Of a stretch of 34,046 bases of DNA, positions 1 through 7,794 are shown piece after piece. The DNA is from JAZKFP01 sp040386355 (GTDB taxonomy: Bacteria > Pseudomonadota > Gammaproteobacteria > Pseudomonadales > UBA6940): NCBI GenBank assembly GCA_040386355.1, contig JAZKFP010000070.1, positions 1 to 34,046 of the forward strand, read 5' to 3'. Each line of letters opens with the position of its first letter. Position 1 is the stretch's first letter. Below the pieces are notes generated by a model that did not search any database, had not been told where the DNA came from, and was given only the letters and a program-made list of their open reading frames with translations. Made by a program: the position numbers and the translations under genes.

Positions 1-290
1 AGCGCACGAAATTTCGGGGCCGTTGAGCAAAGTCGCATAAAAAAGTCTCGATGTACAACGAGTCAAATTATTTGAGACAGTTATGACCTGAAATAAAGTC
101 AGCTGCCATTTAAATCTTCTCTATCATTAAAGACTGCTTTGAATACATGGCTTTGATACATTTATATTGAAAACCATTCATATTACGTTTTTACGTTGTG
201 TATTCGAAGATAATAACGACCTGTAAATACGCTCTTAGCTTACGTTGGCGTTGGGTTTATTTCGCGAATTAAATCTGTATCGGAGGCTCT
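1..290. other. Leader region upstream of glnA, no gene recognised
   Basis: No coding frame or RNA gene is recognised here. The sequence is AT-rich, as expected for a promoter and leader region. A clear ribosome-binding site, GGAGG at 282-286, lies 4 bases before the glnA ATG. I looked for a sigma-54 promoter (TGGC-N8-TGC type) and for NtrC sites (GCAC-N7-GTGC) and saw no convincing match, so glnA control by NtrC is not supported by the visible part of this region. Further sites could lie to the left of the window. Confidence 0.5.
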
Positions 291-1709
291 ATGTCCAAGT
301 CCAAATCAAAAAAAACTTTGTCATTAATTCAGGAACATGAAATCCGTTGGGTTGACTTCCGTTTCACTGACACCAAGGGTAAAGAACATCACGTTACTTT
401 TCCATCACACGATATCGACGATGAAGTGTTTGAATCTGGCAAAATGTTTGACGGCTCTTCTATTGCTGGTTGGAAAGGTATTAATGAATCAGACATGGTT
501 CTTTTACCACAAGATGAAACTGCGATTTTAGATCCATTTACCGAAGACCCAACCATTATTTTGCGTTGTGATATTTTAGAACCTAACACGATGCAAGGTT
601 ATGATCGCGATCCACGTTCAATCGCACGTCGCGCTGAACAATATTTACAATCCACTGGAATTGCTGACACAGCTTATTTCGGTCCAGAACCTGAATTCTT
701 TATTTTTGATGACGTGCGCTGGAAAACCAATATTGCTGGCAGCATGTATGCGATTCAATCTGATGAAGCAGAATGGTCTTCGGATAAAGTGATGGAAGGC
801 GGAAACCCGGGTCATCGTCCTGGTTTAAAAGGTGGTTATTTCCCAGTTCCTCCAGTTGATTCTGCACATGATCTACGTGCAGCAATGTGTACCGCAATGC
901 AATCGATGGGTTTAACAATCGAAGTGCATCACCATGAAGTTGCAACCGCTTGCCAAAATGAAATCGGCGTTAAATTTAATACGCTGGTTAAAAAAGCAGA
1001 CGAAGTGCAAATTTTAAAATATTGTGTGCACAACGTTGCGCATCAGTATGGCAAAACCGTGACCTTTATGCCAAAGCCATTGGTAGGTGATAACGGTAGC
1101 GGTATGCATGTTCACCAATCTCTATCCAAAGATGGAAAGAATTTATTTGCTGGTGATGGCTACGCTGGTTTATCGGACATGGCGTTGTATTACATTGGCG
1201 GAATTATTAAACACGCTAAAGCACTTAATGCATTCACCAATCCATCAACCAATTCTTACAAGCGTTTGGTTCCGGGTTTTGAAGCACCAGTTATGTTGGC
1301 GTATTCTGCTCGCAACCGTTCTGCATCAATTCGAATTCCTTATGTGAATTCTCCAAAAGCGCGTCGAATTGAAGTTCGATTCCCAGATCCTGCAGCAAAC
1401 CCATATTTAGGTTTTGCCGCAATGTTGATGGCAGGCTTAGATGGAATTCGTAATAAAATTCATCCGGGTGAAGCTTCGGATAAAGATTTATATGATCTTC
1501 CTCCAGAAGAAGCGTTAGCAATTCCAACGGTAGCTGGTTCACTTCGTGAAGCTTTAGATGCGTTAGAAGCTAACACAGAGTTTTTAACCACAGGTGGCGT
1601 GTTTTCAGAAGAAATGATCAAAGCGTACATTGAATTAAAACGCAAAGATGTTATTCGTTTAGATCAAACGACGCATCCGATTGAGTTTGAAATGTATTAT
1701 TCTGTTTAA
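291..1709 (+). CDS. glnA: Glutamine synthetase type I (GlnA)
   Basis: This cytoplasmic enzyme makes glutamine from glutamate, ammonia and ATP and is the main entry point for ammonium. The 472-aa product has the usual length of a bacterial GSI-beta subunit. Visible family signatures are FDGSSIAGW near residue 53, PEPEFF near 130, the ATP/glutamate-binding stretch around NGSGMHVHQS (about 270), and NRSASIRIP (about 342). DKDLYDLPPEE holds the expected adenylylation tyrosine at about residue 401, so activity is probably regulated by GlnE-type adenylylation. The start is fixed by GGAGG 4 bases upstream and an N-terminus that fits the family. A strong terminator follows at 1734-1767, so it is transcribed as a single-gene unit. 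glnL and glnG lie about 2 kb downstream, separated by two other genes. Identification is secure. Confidence 0.98.
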   Translation: MSKSKSKKTLSLIQEHEIRWVDFRFTDTKGKEHHVTFPSHDIDDEVFESGKMFDGSSIAGWKGINESDMVLLPQDETAILDPFTEDPTIILRCDILEPNTMQGYDRDPRSIARRAEQYLQSTGIADTAYFGPEPEFFIFDDVRWKTNIAGSMYAIQSDEAEWSSDKVMEGGNPGHRPGLKGGYFPVPPVDSAHDLRAAMCTAMQSMGLTIEVHHHEVATACQNEIGVKFNTLVKKADEVQILKYCVHNVAHQYGKTVTFMPKPLVGDNGSGMHVHQSLSKDGKNLFAGDGYAGLSDMALYYIGGIIKHAKALNAFTNPSTNSYKRLVPGFEAPVMLAYSARNRSASIRIPYVNSPKARRIEVRFPDPAANPYLGFAAMLMAGLDGIRNKIHPGEASDKDLYDLPPEEALAIPTVAGSLREALDALEANTEFLTTGGVFSEEMIKAYIELKRKDVIRLDQTTHPIEFEMYYSV

Positions 1710-1733
1710 TGAAACTCAATTTTTAAATAAGCG

Positions 1734-1767
1734 AAAAGCCTGCATATTTTTTATGCAGGCTTTTTTT
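1734..1767 (+). terminator. Rho-independent terminator of glnA
   Basis: A 13-bp perfect stem (AAAAGCCTGCATA at 1734-1746 with TATGCAGGCTTTT at 1752-1764) closes a TTTTT loop and runs into a T tract ending at 1767. It lies 25 bases after the glnA stop codon. The core AAGCCTGCATA recurs in the terminator of the next gene (2838-2874). Confidence 0.93.
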
Positions 1768-2090
1768 ATTGCGTTCTCTTCTTAAGTAAACATATTTTTA
1801 AGAAAGACTAAAAAGTATAAGCTTGTTAGATCACCTATTCTCACACTGTGAAAATAAACATTTCATCATTACATATATTAACTGTACTTCTCCTAAAGCT
1901 CGCTATTACTCTTGATCAAATTCAGCCAATGCTTATAAATTAACGTCATTAATTGTACTTATTTCAGCCAAGCAAAGACGTGGAATTCATAACTCAGGGT
2001 ATATGTAGAAAGTATTAAAAAAACTTTAAATTGCCCTTAAATACAATGTTAATCTTATTTTTATAAATACAACTTGCGAGGATTATCACT
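1768..2090 (+). other. 323-bp AT-rich gap, promoter/leader of the 2091 gene
   Basis: No gene, repeat or strong hairpin is recognised. Since the glnA terminator precedes it, the next gene must have its own promoter here, but I cannot place a -35/-10 pair with confidence. The only clear signal is the ribosome-binding site GAGG at 2078-2081, 9 bases before the ATG at 2091. Confidence 0.45.
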
Positions 2091-2828
2091 ATGGGTAACG
2101 CATGCGATCCAGTTCAAACGAATTATGTTCAAGGCAACCCCTGCAATCCAAACACCAATTTTAATCAATACGGCCAAGATAACGCCGCCTATACCAACCC
2201 TTGCGATGCACAAAAATTCGATTCGATGATGGATGATCCAAATCCTGAAGCTGGTGCTGGTGCTGGAGGCGTGACACAACCAGGCTTCATGACTGGAGGA
2301 CAACCTAACGTAGAGGAAGGATCGGGCACAGTAGGTGGCGCAGTAGGTAATGGAGCTTCCCCAATTATTAGAGATATTTCTATGGGCCAAGGCTTAAACT
2401 ACATTACGGCTGATGGTACCAATCACGGATTTCCAGAAGGATTAAAATCTTTTGTTGAGCGGATGCCTGGTGATTATCAAGCTTTCAAAGATGCTGGAAT
2501 CATTACTTCAGACGATCCATACGAAGGATTTGCCCAAGTTGCTGCATTTTTTAAAAATGAGGTTGCTCCTCTTGCTGGTGACCCCAATGAGCTAAGTTTT
2601 AATGACGATGTTTACATCGCTGTTGATAAATTTGGCCTGACTCGTGAACAAATTAACACATTAAAATTTATGTTTGATGCACAGCATTATACAGAAGGAC
2701 GATCTGATGCAGGTTTAAGACCTGGTGATTACTCTGTTATGGGATTATCCGGCACAGATATTCAGGCAGACGCTGCTAACTTACGTAGCATTCGTTGGGT
2801 AAATGAAATGGCTGCACTTGTGTCTTAA
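2091..2828 (+). CDS. Unknown 245-aa acidic protein with N-terminal Asn-x-Cys repeats
   Basis: I do not recognise a family. The start is supported by GAGG 9 bases upstream, and the gene ends in its own terminator, so it is a real single-gene unit. Residues 1-40 are rich in Asn, Pro, Tyr and Gln and contain three short repeats, NACDP, NPCNP and NPCDA. There is no signal peptide or membrane segment. Residues 50-90 are Gly/Ala-rich and probably a flexible linker. Residues 100-245 look folded and acidic, with motifs such as GDYQAFKDAG, LTREQINTLKFMFDAQ and a C-terminal amphipathic stretch ending in NEMAALVS. DAQKFDSMM (about 39-47) faintly recalls the C-terminal half of type III inner-rod proteins, but no secretion genes are nearby and I do not assign that. 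It sits between glnA and the DUF4124-glnL-glnG cluster. A secreted or host-directed role is only a guess. Confidence 0.75.
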   Translation: MGNACDPVQTNYVQGNPCNPNTNFNQYGQDNAAYTNPCDAQKFDSMMDDPNPEAGAGAGGVTQPGFMTGGQPNVEEGSGTVGGAVGNGASPIIRDISMGQGLNYITADGTNHGFPEGLKSFVERMPGDYQAFKDAGIITSDDPYEGFAQVAAFFKNEVAPLAGDPNELSFNDDVYIAVDKFGLTREQINTLKFMFDAQHYTEGRSDAGLRPGDYSVMGLSGTDIQADAANLRSIRWVNEMAALVS

Positions 2829-2837
2829 CTATTACAG

Positions 2838-2874
2838 TCAAAGCCTGCATATGTTTGAGCAGGCTTTGATTTTC
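2838..2874 (+). terminator. Rho-independent terminator of the 2091 gene
   Basis: An 11-bp perfect stem (TCAAAGCCTGC at 2838-2848 with GCAGGCTTTGA at 2859-2869) has a 10-base loop and is followed by TTTTC. The stem shares its AAAGCCTGC core with the glnA terminator 1.1 kb upstream. Confidence 0.85.
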
Positions 2875-3079
2875 TCAATGAAAATTTGATCTTTCAAATT
2901 TCTTTCTAAAGTCCTGGCATAGCTTTTGAACAGCATTAAAAGTTTAAAAATAATTATTTAATAGGGGTCCTGGTTTTTAAAATATCAAATCACTAAGAAA
3001 TAATTTACAAAGCTAAAGTATATTTTGGACTAAAGTTTATTCATAAAATCTTCCTTCACTTTGCGTAAAGTCCAATTTT

Positions 3080-3613
3080 ATGATGAATAGAAAATCATTT
3101 AGAAAGGTGAGTGTGCTGTCTCTATCATTATTTAGCTCAATATTATGGCTACCGGCAATAGCTGAAGACCAAATTTATCGGGTTAAACAAGCAGATGGTA
3201 CGTATCTTTATACTCGTGACATTCCTCGTAACCATCCTGAAGCAGAACCCGTCGATTTACCAGATCCATTAATTATCAAAGCAAATGAAAACTTAGAATG
3301 GCAACCTGAGGCCAGCTCAGCACCTTCTCTAAAACCAAAATTATCTGTAAGTAGTCCTTCGACTGGAGGTACTTACCAAAATGAAGCCGCTGATGCTATT
3401 GGTCTAACCTGGCAGAGTGAAAATATTCCATCCAATCTTAAGATTCAGCTGAGTTTAGATGGCAAAATCATAAGTCCAGCTCCAGGCACACTTCCTTCTC
3501 TAGCCAGAGGTACTCATCAAATTCAAATACAAGCGGTCAACTCTGCTGGCAATGTTGTTACTTCTTCTGATTCAATTGAAATTTACGTACATCGGCCTTC
3601 TAAAAGAAATTAA
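3080..3613 (+). CDS. Periplasmic DUF4124-domain protein
   Basis: The 177-aa product has a typical Sec signal peptide: MMNRKSFRK is followed by a hydrophobic stretch and a likely cleavage after WLPAIA (about residue 28). The mature N-terminus, with IYRVKQADGTYLYTRDIP, matches DUF4124, a small domain of unknown role in proteobacterial envelope proteins. Residues about 85-170 are predicted to be a beta-rich Ig-like domain (LTWQSENIPSNLKIQLSLDG, GTHQIQIQAVNSAGN). Either ATG 3080 or ATG 3083 could start it; no strong ribosome-binding site separates them. DUF4124 genes commonly lie just upstream of glnL in gammaproteobacteria, as here, but a functional link with nitrogen sensing is unproven. Confidence 0.88.
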   Translation: MMNRKSFRKVSVLSLSLFSSILWLPAIAEDQIYRVKQADGTYLYTRDIPRNHPEAEPVDLPDPLIIKANENLEWQPEASSAPSLKPKLSVSSPSTGGTYQNEAADAIGLTWQSENIPSNLKIQLSLDGKIISPAPGTLPSLARGTHQIQIQAVNSAGNVVTSSDSIEIYVHRPSKRN

Positions 3614-3622
3614 CTAATTTTT

Positions 3623-3639
3623 AGCACGCAGTTGGTGCA
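3623..3639 (+). promoter_or_regulatory. Candidate NtrC-binding site 1 upstream of glnL
   Basis: AGCACGCAGTTGGTGCA matches the NtrC consensus TGCACCAAAATGGTGCA at 12 of 17 positions, including both arms of the GCAC-N7-GTGC core. It lies 10 bases past the DUF4124 stop and about 230 bases before the glnL start. In enterobacteria NtrC binds sites of this form near glnA and glnL and so controls its own operon; binding here is inferred. Confidence 0.55.
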
Positions 3640-3761
3640 GAAAAAATATTTCCGCCTTCACAAAGCACAATGACTTTTTTTGATAGCTGATTTTTAACAA
3701 AGTCTTTCTTTTTATTGAAAAAATAAATTTCTAATTCTGCTCTAACTCTGCTCTTACCCCA

Positions 3762-3778
3762 TGCACCAAAACAAAACA
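3762..3778 (+). promoter_or_regulatory. Candidate NtrC-binding site 2 (half-site) upstream of glnL
   Basis: TGCACCAAAACAAAACA has a perfect left half and spacer (10 of 10) of the NtrC consensus but a degenerate right half, 12 of 17 in total. It is about 90 bases before the glnL ATG at 3867, close to where a promoter would be, so NtrC bound here could repress or tune glnLG. It is weaker than site 1 because the right arm lacks GTGC. Confidence 0.4.
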
Positions 3779-3866
3779 TAGCGCATTGTTAGGGCATAAT
3801 GGTCTAATCTTTGCTCACATCTGCTTTCAAGTTTTAAAATCACTAAATAAATTTTTTTACATATTT

Positions 3867-4991
3867 ATGAGTTCTCCCAACACAAGCACATTATCCACTT
3901 TTAAATTTATATTTGATCACTCAGCGATCGGATTAGTATTGCTGAATGAACATTTTGAAATTCTGGCTATTAATCAAGCGACTGAAAACCTTTTAAAAAT
4001 TAGTCGTGAACAAGTATTAAACAAAGTTTTTTTTGATTTGAAATGGTATCAGCTAGCACCCTTCGCAAGTACTGTTGATCAAACACATACTTCGCGTCGC
4101 TCCATTATTCAGCGTGAAATTAACTGGCAAATTTACAGTGATTTAACCGTCGCTTTTGATCTTGCAGTGACCGCTCTTGAGTCGCAGGAAAACGCTTCAG
4201 AACCAGCCAATATTTTGTTGGAATTCTTTCCACTAGATCGAATGATGCGTATTAATAAAGACGAAGCTCTGTGGGATTCTCAAGAAGCAACTCAAGCTAT
4301 GATTCGCGGTTTTGCACATGAAGTAAAAAATCCATTAGGTGGTATTAAAGGCGCGGCGCAATTAATGCAACGTACGAATAGTGTTGAAGATCGAAATGAG
4401 TACACCGCAATTATCGTGGATGAAGTGGATCGGCTAACGGATCTCGTGGATCGAATGCTAGGCCCACGCAAACCACTAGCACCGGAATTTATTAATATTC
4501 ATGAAATTTTAGAACGCGTCAAAAAATTAGTTGAAGCCGATCAACGCTACAGCATTAAAATTCGTCGCGATTACGACACGAGCTTGCCATTAATTTGCGT
4601 AGATCGTCACCAGCTTCTGCAATCCTTATTGAACATTGTTCAAAATGCAGTTCAAGCTTGTGGTGAATATCGCAAACAAATTAATGAGGAAAATTCCAGA
4701 GTACTTGCAGATACGATTACATTGCGCACGCGCGTATTGCATCAAGAAACAATTCATCATCGTCGCTACAAATTAGTACTTAGCGTATCGATTATTGATA
4801 ACGGTCCGGGAATTTCTGACAGTGTTAAAAATACATTGTTTTACCCTATGGTGAGTGGGCGCGCTAATGGAAGCGGTTTAGGTCTCGCAATTGCACAATG
4901 GATTGTATACCAACATAAAGGATCGATTGAATGTGAGTCTGAACCTGGACATACGTGCTTTAAAGTTTTAATTCCTTGGGAGGTTACGTGA
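3867..4991 (+). CDS. glnL: Nitrogen regulation sensor kinase NtrB (GlnL)
   Basis: This cytoplasmic two-component histidine kinase/phosphatase, normally governed by PII, phosphorylates NtrC under nitrogen limitation. With the ATG at 3867 the protein has 374 aa and lines up with known NtrB proteins. It has an N-terminal PAS-like domain (about 10-110), an H-box FAHEVKNPLGGIKGAAQLM with the phospho-histidine near residue 151, an N-box NIVQNAVQAC, and ATP-lid motifs DNGPGI and GSGLGLAIAQ. The frame is open upstream to a TTG at 3786, but that would add an atypical 27-residue hydrophobic extension. No good ribosome-binding site precedes ATG 3867. The stop overlaps the next start (GTGA), so translation is probably coupled to glnG. 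Confidence 0.95.
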   Translation: MSSPNTSTLSTFKFIFDHSAIGLVLLNEHFEILAINQATENLLKISREQVLNKVFFDLKWYQLAPFASTVDQTHTSRRSIIQREINWQIYSDLTVAFDLAVTALESQENASEPANILLEFFPLDRMMRINKDEALWDSQEATQAMIRGFAHEVKNPLGGIKGAAQLMQRTNSVEDRNEYTAIIVDEVDRLTDLVDRMLGPRKPLAPEFINIHEILERVKKLVEADQRYSIKIRRDYDTSLPLICVDRHQLLQSLLNIVQNAVQACGEYRKQINEENSRVLADTITLRTRVLHQETIHHRRYKLVLSVSIIDNGPGISDSVKNTLFYPMVSGRANGSGLGLAIAQWIVYQHKGSIECESEPGHTCFKVLIPWEVT

Positions 4992-6436
4992 CGCAAGTAG
5001 TTGAAGAAATTTGGTTAGTAGACGATGACCGATCCATTCGTCGAGTTCTAGAAAAAGCGATGGATATGGAAAAATTATCTTACCGAAGTTTTGAACAAGG
5101 TGATTTAGTTTTAGCGGCGCTTGAAAAAGCAGAACCTATGGTTTTAGTAACCGATATTCGCATGCCAGGAACAAATGGTTTTGATCTTTTACGTCAAGCC
5201 ACAGAAAATTTTCCAAAATTACCTGTAATTATCATGACAGCGCATTCGGATTTAGACAGCGCAGTATCTGCGTATCAAGGCGGTGCTTTTGAATATTTAC
5301 CTAAACCTTTTGATATCGACGAAGCAATAAAATTAATTCAACGTGCATTAGAACATCGCAATACTCAAGCACCGTTACCTGTCACCGCAGAAGATGTCAG
5401 CGCAAAAGCAGAAATTATTGGTGAAGCACCAGCGATGCAAGAAGTCTTTCGCGCTGTTGGACGTTTATCTCAATCCCATATTACGGTTTTAATAAATGGC
5501 GAGTCTGGAACTGGTAAAGAATTAGTTGCACGTGCATTACATCAACATAGTCCGCGCCGTAATAAAACATTTATTGCATTAAATATGGCGGCCATTCCAA
5601 AAGATTTAATTGAATCAGAATTATTTGGACACGAAAAAGGCGCCTTTACTGGAGCAACGACGCAACATCAAGGACGTTTTGAACAAACACATCAAGGCAC
5701 TTTATTTTTAGATGAAATTGGTGATATGCCTGCGGATACGCAAACACGATTACTGCGCGTACTATCCAATGGAGAATTTTATCGAGTGGGTGGGCATACA
5801 CCTATTCGTGTTGATGTTCGTATTATTGCAGCGACTCATCAAAATCTTGAAAAACTAGTACATGCCGGAACATTTCGCGAAGATTTATTTCATCGATTAA
5901 ATGTAATTCGGGTGCATTTACCACGTTTAAGCGAACGTCTTGAAGATATTCCAACACTTGCAAACCATTTCTTAAAAAAAGCCAGTAAAGAATTAGGGGT
6001 CGAACCAAAAACATTAACAGTTGAAGGCTTGCAATTTTTAAAACAATTACCTTGGCCAGGAAACGTACGCCAATTAGAAAATACCTGCCGTTGGTTAACC
6101 GTTATGGCAGCGGGCCGTGAAATTTTAAAGAGTGATTTTCCACCAGAATTAATTAATTTAGAAACGCAACCACAATTTGAATCCCATTGGGAAAAACATT
6201 TACGCCAATGGGCGACGCGTGAACTAAGCATTGGCCATAAAAATTTATTAGGCGAAGCAATCCCAACTTTAGAAAAAATCATGATCGAAGTTGCGCTTAA
6301 ATATACGACCGGCAAAAAACGTGAAGCTGCAACACTGTTAGGATGGGGACGAAACACATTAACTCGTAAGATTAAAGAATTAAAAATGGATGCGGGTTTG
6401 GTTACGGAAGATGATGAAGACGACGATATTATGTAA
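4988..6436 (+). CDS. glnG: Nitrogen regulation response regulator NtrC (GlnG)
   Basis: This is a sigma-54-dependent activator. The REC domain (about 1-120) has the acidic pair near residues 12-13 and the phospho-acceptor Asp in VTDIRMPG (about 56). The central AAA+ domain has Walker A GESGTGKE, the sigma-54 contact loop GAFTGA inside ELFGHEKGAFTGA, and Walker B LFLDEIGD. The C-terminus has a Fis-type helix-turn-helix (KREAATLLGWGRNTLTRKIKEL, split here between about 455 and 476) and an acidic tail. I chose GTG 4988, which gives 482 aa beginning TQVVEEIWLVDDD after the start. It follows GGGAGG at 4978-4983 and overlaps the glnL stop as GTGA. A TTG at 4976 is an in-frame alternative, but it would overlap that ribosome-binding site. 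All catalytic motifs are intact. Confidence 0.96.
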   Translation: MTQVVEEIWLVDDDRSIRRVLEKAMDMEKLSYRSFEQGDLVLAALEKAEPMVLVTDIRMPGTNGFDLLRQATENFPKLPVIIMTAHSDLDSAVSAYQGGAFEYLPKPFDIDEAIKLIQRALEHRNTQAPLPVTAEDVSAKAEIIGEAPAMQEVFRAVGRLSQSHITVLINGESGTGKELVARALHQHSPRRNKTFIALNMAAIPKDLIESELFGHEKGAFTGATTQHQGRFEQTHQGTLFLDEIGDMPADTQTRLLRVLSNGEFYRVGGHTPIRVDVRIIAATHQNLEKLVHAGTFREDLFHRLNVIRVHLPRLSERLEDIPTLANHFLKKASKELGVEPKTLTVEGLQFLKQLPWPGNVRQLENTCRWLTVMAAGREILKSDFPPELINLETQPQFESHWEKHLRQWATRELSIGHKNLLGEAIPTLEKIMIEVALKYTTGKKREAATLLGWGRNTLTRKIKELKMDAGLVTEDDEDDDIM

Positions 6437-6447
6437 AGATGCTAATT

Positions 6448-6513
6448 AATATTTATTGCTACCTAGCGAATTTTGACAATGTTACGTAGCGATAAATATT
6501 TATGATTGTCAAA
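6448..6513. terminator. Interleaved inverted repeats between convergent genes
   Basis: AATATTTATTGCTAC (6448-6462) is complementary, with one mismatch, to GTAGCGATAAATATT (6486-6500). TTTGACAAT (6472-6480) is perfectly complementary to ATTGTCAAA (6505-6513). The order is L1-L2-R1-R2, so the two stems cannot nest; they would form alternative hairpins or a pseudoknot. The site lies between the glnG stop and the stop of the opposing gene at 6518, where a bidirectional terminator is expected. There is no classic T tract, so termination is inferred. Confidence 0.45.
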
Positions 6514-6517
6514 TTAA

Positions 6518-7567
6518 TTAACTACCTTTCAAATCACTGGAATTAATTTCTACATACAAAGGATAACCTGTTTTCCAATTTAAAATCTCACCACGACTAA
6601 GCTGTTCATCTTCTGTAAATACATTAAATGCTTCAGTACCAAATATTCTATACGCAATTGCATTAGCGCCATGCACATCATTCTGTTCTGCAAGCTTCCC
6701 CATATCAGAGATTGCATTCACAAAATTATGAATTTTATCTTTAGTAAGAATTCGGCCTCTACCCCATGTACTTGTGAATTCAGGAAGTCTTTGGATAACA
6801 CCTTTTTGCTGAATTGCGAGAAATAAATCTTGTAAATCAAGAGTGTTTAAATTGCTCAGTGTATGCAATTCATTTGAGGTAAATTCATTCAATGAAGCAT
6901 AGTTTTGCTCGGCACATTCAGGCCGTTTAAATGACATATCCGGCTCACCCGTTAGAAATTCATTTAAACTGTATTTTGAAGCAAATGATTGAAATAATTG
7001 AAAACCTTCATTTTCTCGTTTAATTACTAGAGAATGTTGAACAGAACGTTTTTCTTGCTCTATATCGCAATACCCTAAATGAATTAAAAAGACTTTTGGA
7101 TCGTTACCTATCGTTATTGTTTTAAACAATAACTCATTTAATGCTGTACTTTTTTTAGTGAAAGTTGAATAAATTACAGAATCTTCTGTTTTATCTCTAA
7201 AATAATCAAATACTTTTTGAGCACTATGATGACACTCGGTTTCTCGACCATAGTAATGCTGATCTGTGTAATACATTGAAAGATTTCTAGGTGCTATTTC
7301 CTGTAAAAATTGTGGACTAAAACTAGCTAGTGAATTACTTGTAGAAACTTTAGATAATTTTATATTTTCTGCAGGAGCACGAATCATTTCTCGTGTTTCT
7401 GCGCAAACTATTGGATTAGAGGAGGGTGTTCCAAATGCGGATCGTGAATGAATGTGAAGTAAGCAACTTGCGTCACTATTTTCTAAATTATTTCTCTCAG
7501 AACTATTAGCAGCACTTTGTGATTTATAAAAACAACATAGGTTTTTAAAACAATCAATCATAATCAT
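6518..7567 (-). CDS. Unknown protein, possible papain-like cysteine hydrolase
   Basis: I do not recognise a named family. From ATG 7567 the product has 349 aa. The frame is open upstream to a TTG at 7693 (391 aa), and an ATG at 7636 is also possible. None of these has a good ribosome-binding site, so the start is uncertain. Residues 1-75 are Cys/Ser/Asn-rich and probably disordered. The middle has a pattern seen in papain-fold hydrolases: ECHHSAQKVFDYF (Cys112 opening a helix), then HSLVIK (His178) at the start of a beta strand, then GFQLFQSFASKYSLNEFL, where Gln193 or a nearby polar residue could complete a triad. The C-terminus holds helices and a terminal strand (YPLYVEINSSDLKGS). It is divergent from the 7795 gene across a 227-bp AT-rich region. 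A host-directed effector role is a guess. Confidence 0.7.
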   Translation of the reverse strand: MIMIDCFKNLCCFYKSQSAANSSERNNLENSDASCLLHIHSRSAFGTPSSNPIVCAETREMIRAPAENIKLSKVSTSNSLASFSPQFLQEIAPRNLSMYYTDQHYYGRETECHHSAQKVFDYFRDKTEDSVIYSTFTKKSTALNELLFKTITIGNDPKVFLIHLGYCDIEQEKRSVQHSLVIKRENEGFQLFQSFASKYSLNEFLTGEPDMSFKRPECAEQNYASLNEFTSNELHTLSNLNTLDLQDLFLAIQQKGVIQRLPEFTSTWGRGRILTKDKIHNFVNAISDMGKLAEQNDVHGANAIAYRIFGTEAFNVFTEDEQLSRGEILNWKTGYPLYVEINSSDLKGS

Positions 7568-7794
7568 TTTTAATTCTACAGAAGGATAAACGCACAGATT
7601 AATATACAGGATTTTTTTGAAGTAAAAACTCAGCATTACAATTTTGTAGTTTTTTTTGAAATAACCGCAGACAAATTCTAATTGTCTGGTCAATTGAAGC
7701 TTCAGCTAGAACCAATCTATAGAAATACGATAGGATACGGCCAATTTGTAACAATTTAGGTTTATATAAATTTAGTTTTTAAGTGGAGTAATAC

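Noticed and set aside
100..290. Sigma-54 promoter or NtrC site before glnA
   Set aside because: GG/GC spacing and GCAC-N7-GTGC cores were looked for and not found with acceptable matches.
2091..2110. N-myristoylation site MGNACDP in the 245-aa protein
   Set aside because: The sixth residue is Asp, which the general pattern does not allow. The MGSGIS of the 12948 gene fits better.
2091..2828. Type III inner-rod protein
   Set aside because: Only a short DAQKFDSMM resemblance; the protein is too long, with a Gly/Ala linker, and no secretion genes are nearby.
5890..6357. 155-codon frame on the minus strand inside glnG
   Set aside because: It is antisense to the AAA+ and helix-turn-helix region of NtrC, which is fully conserved; its translation has no recognisable features.
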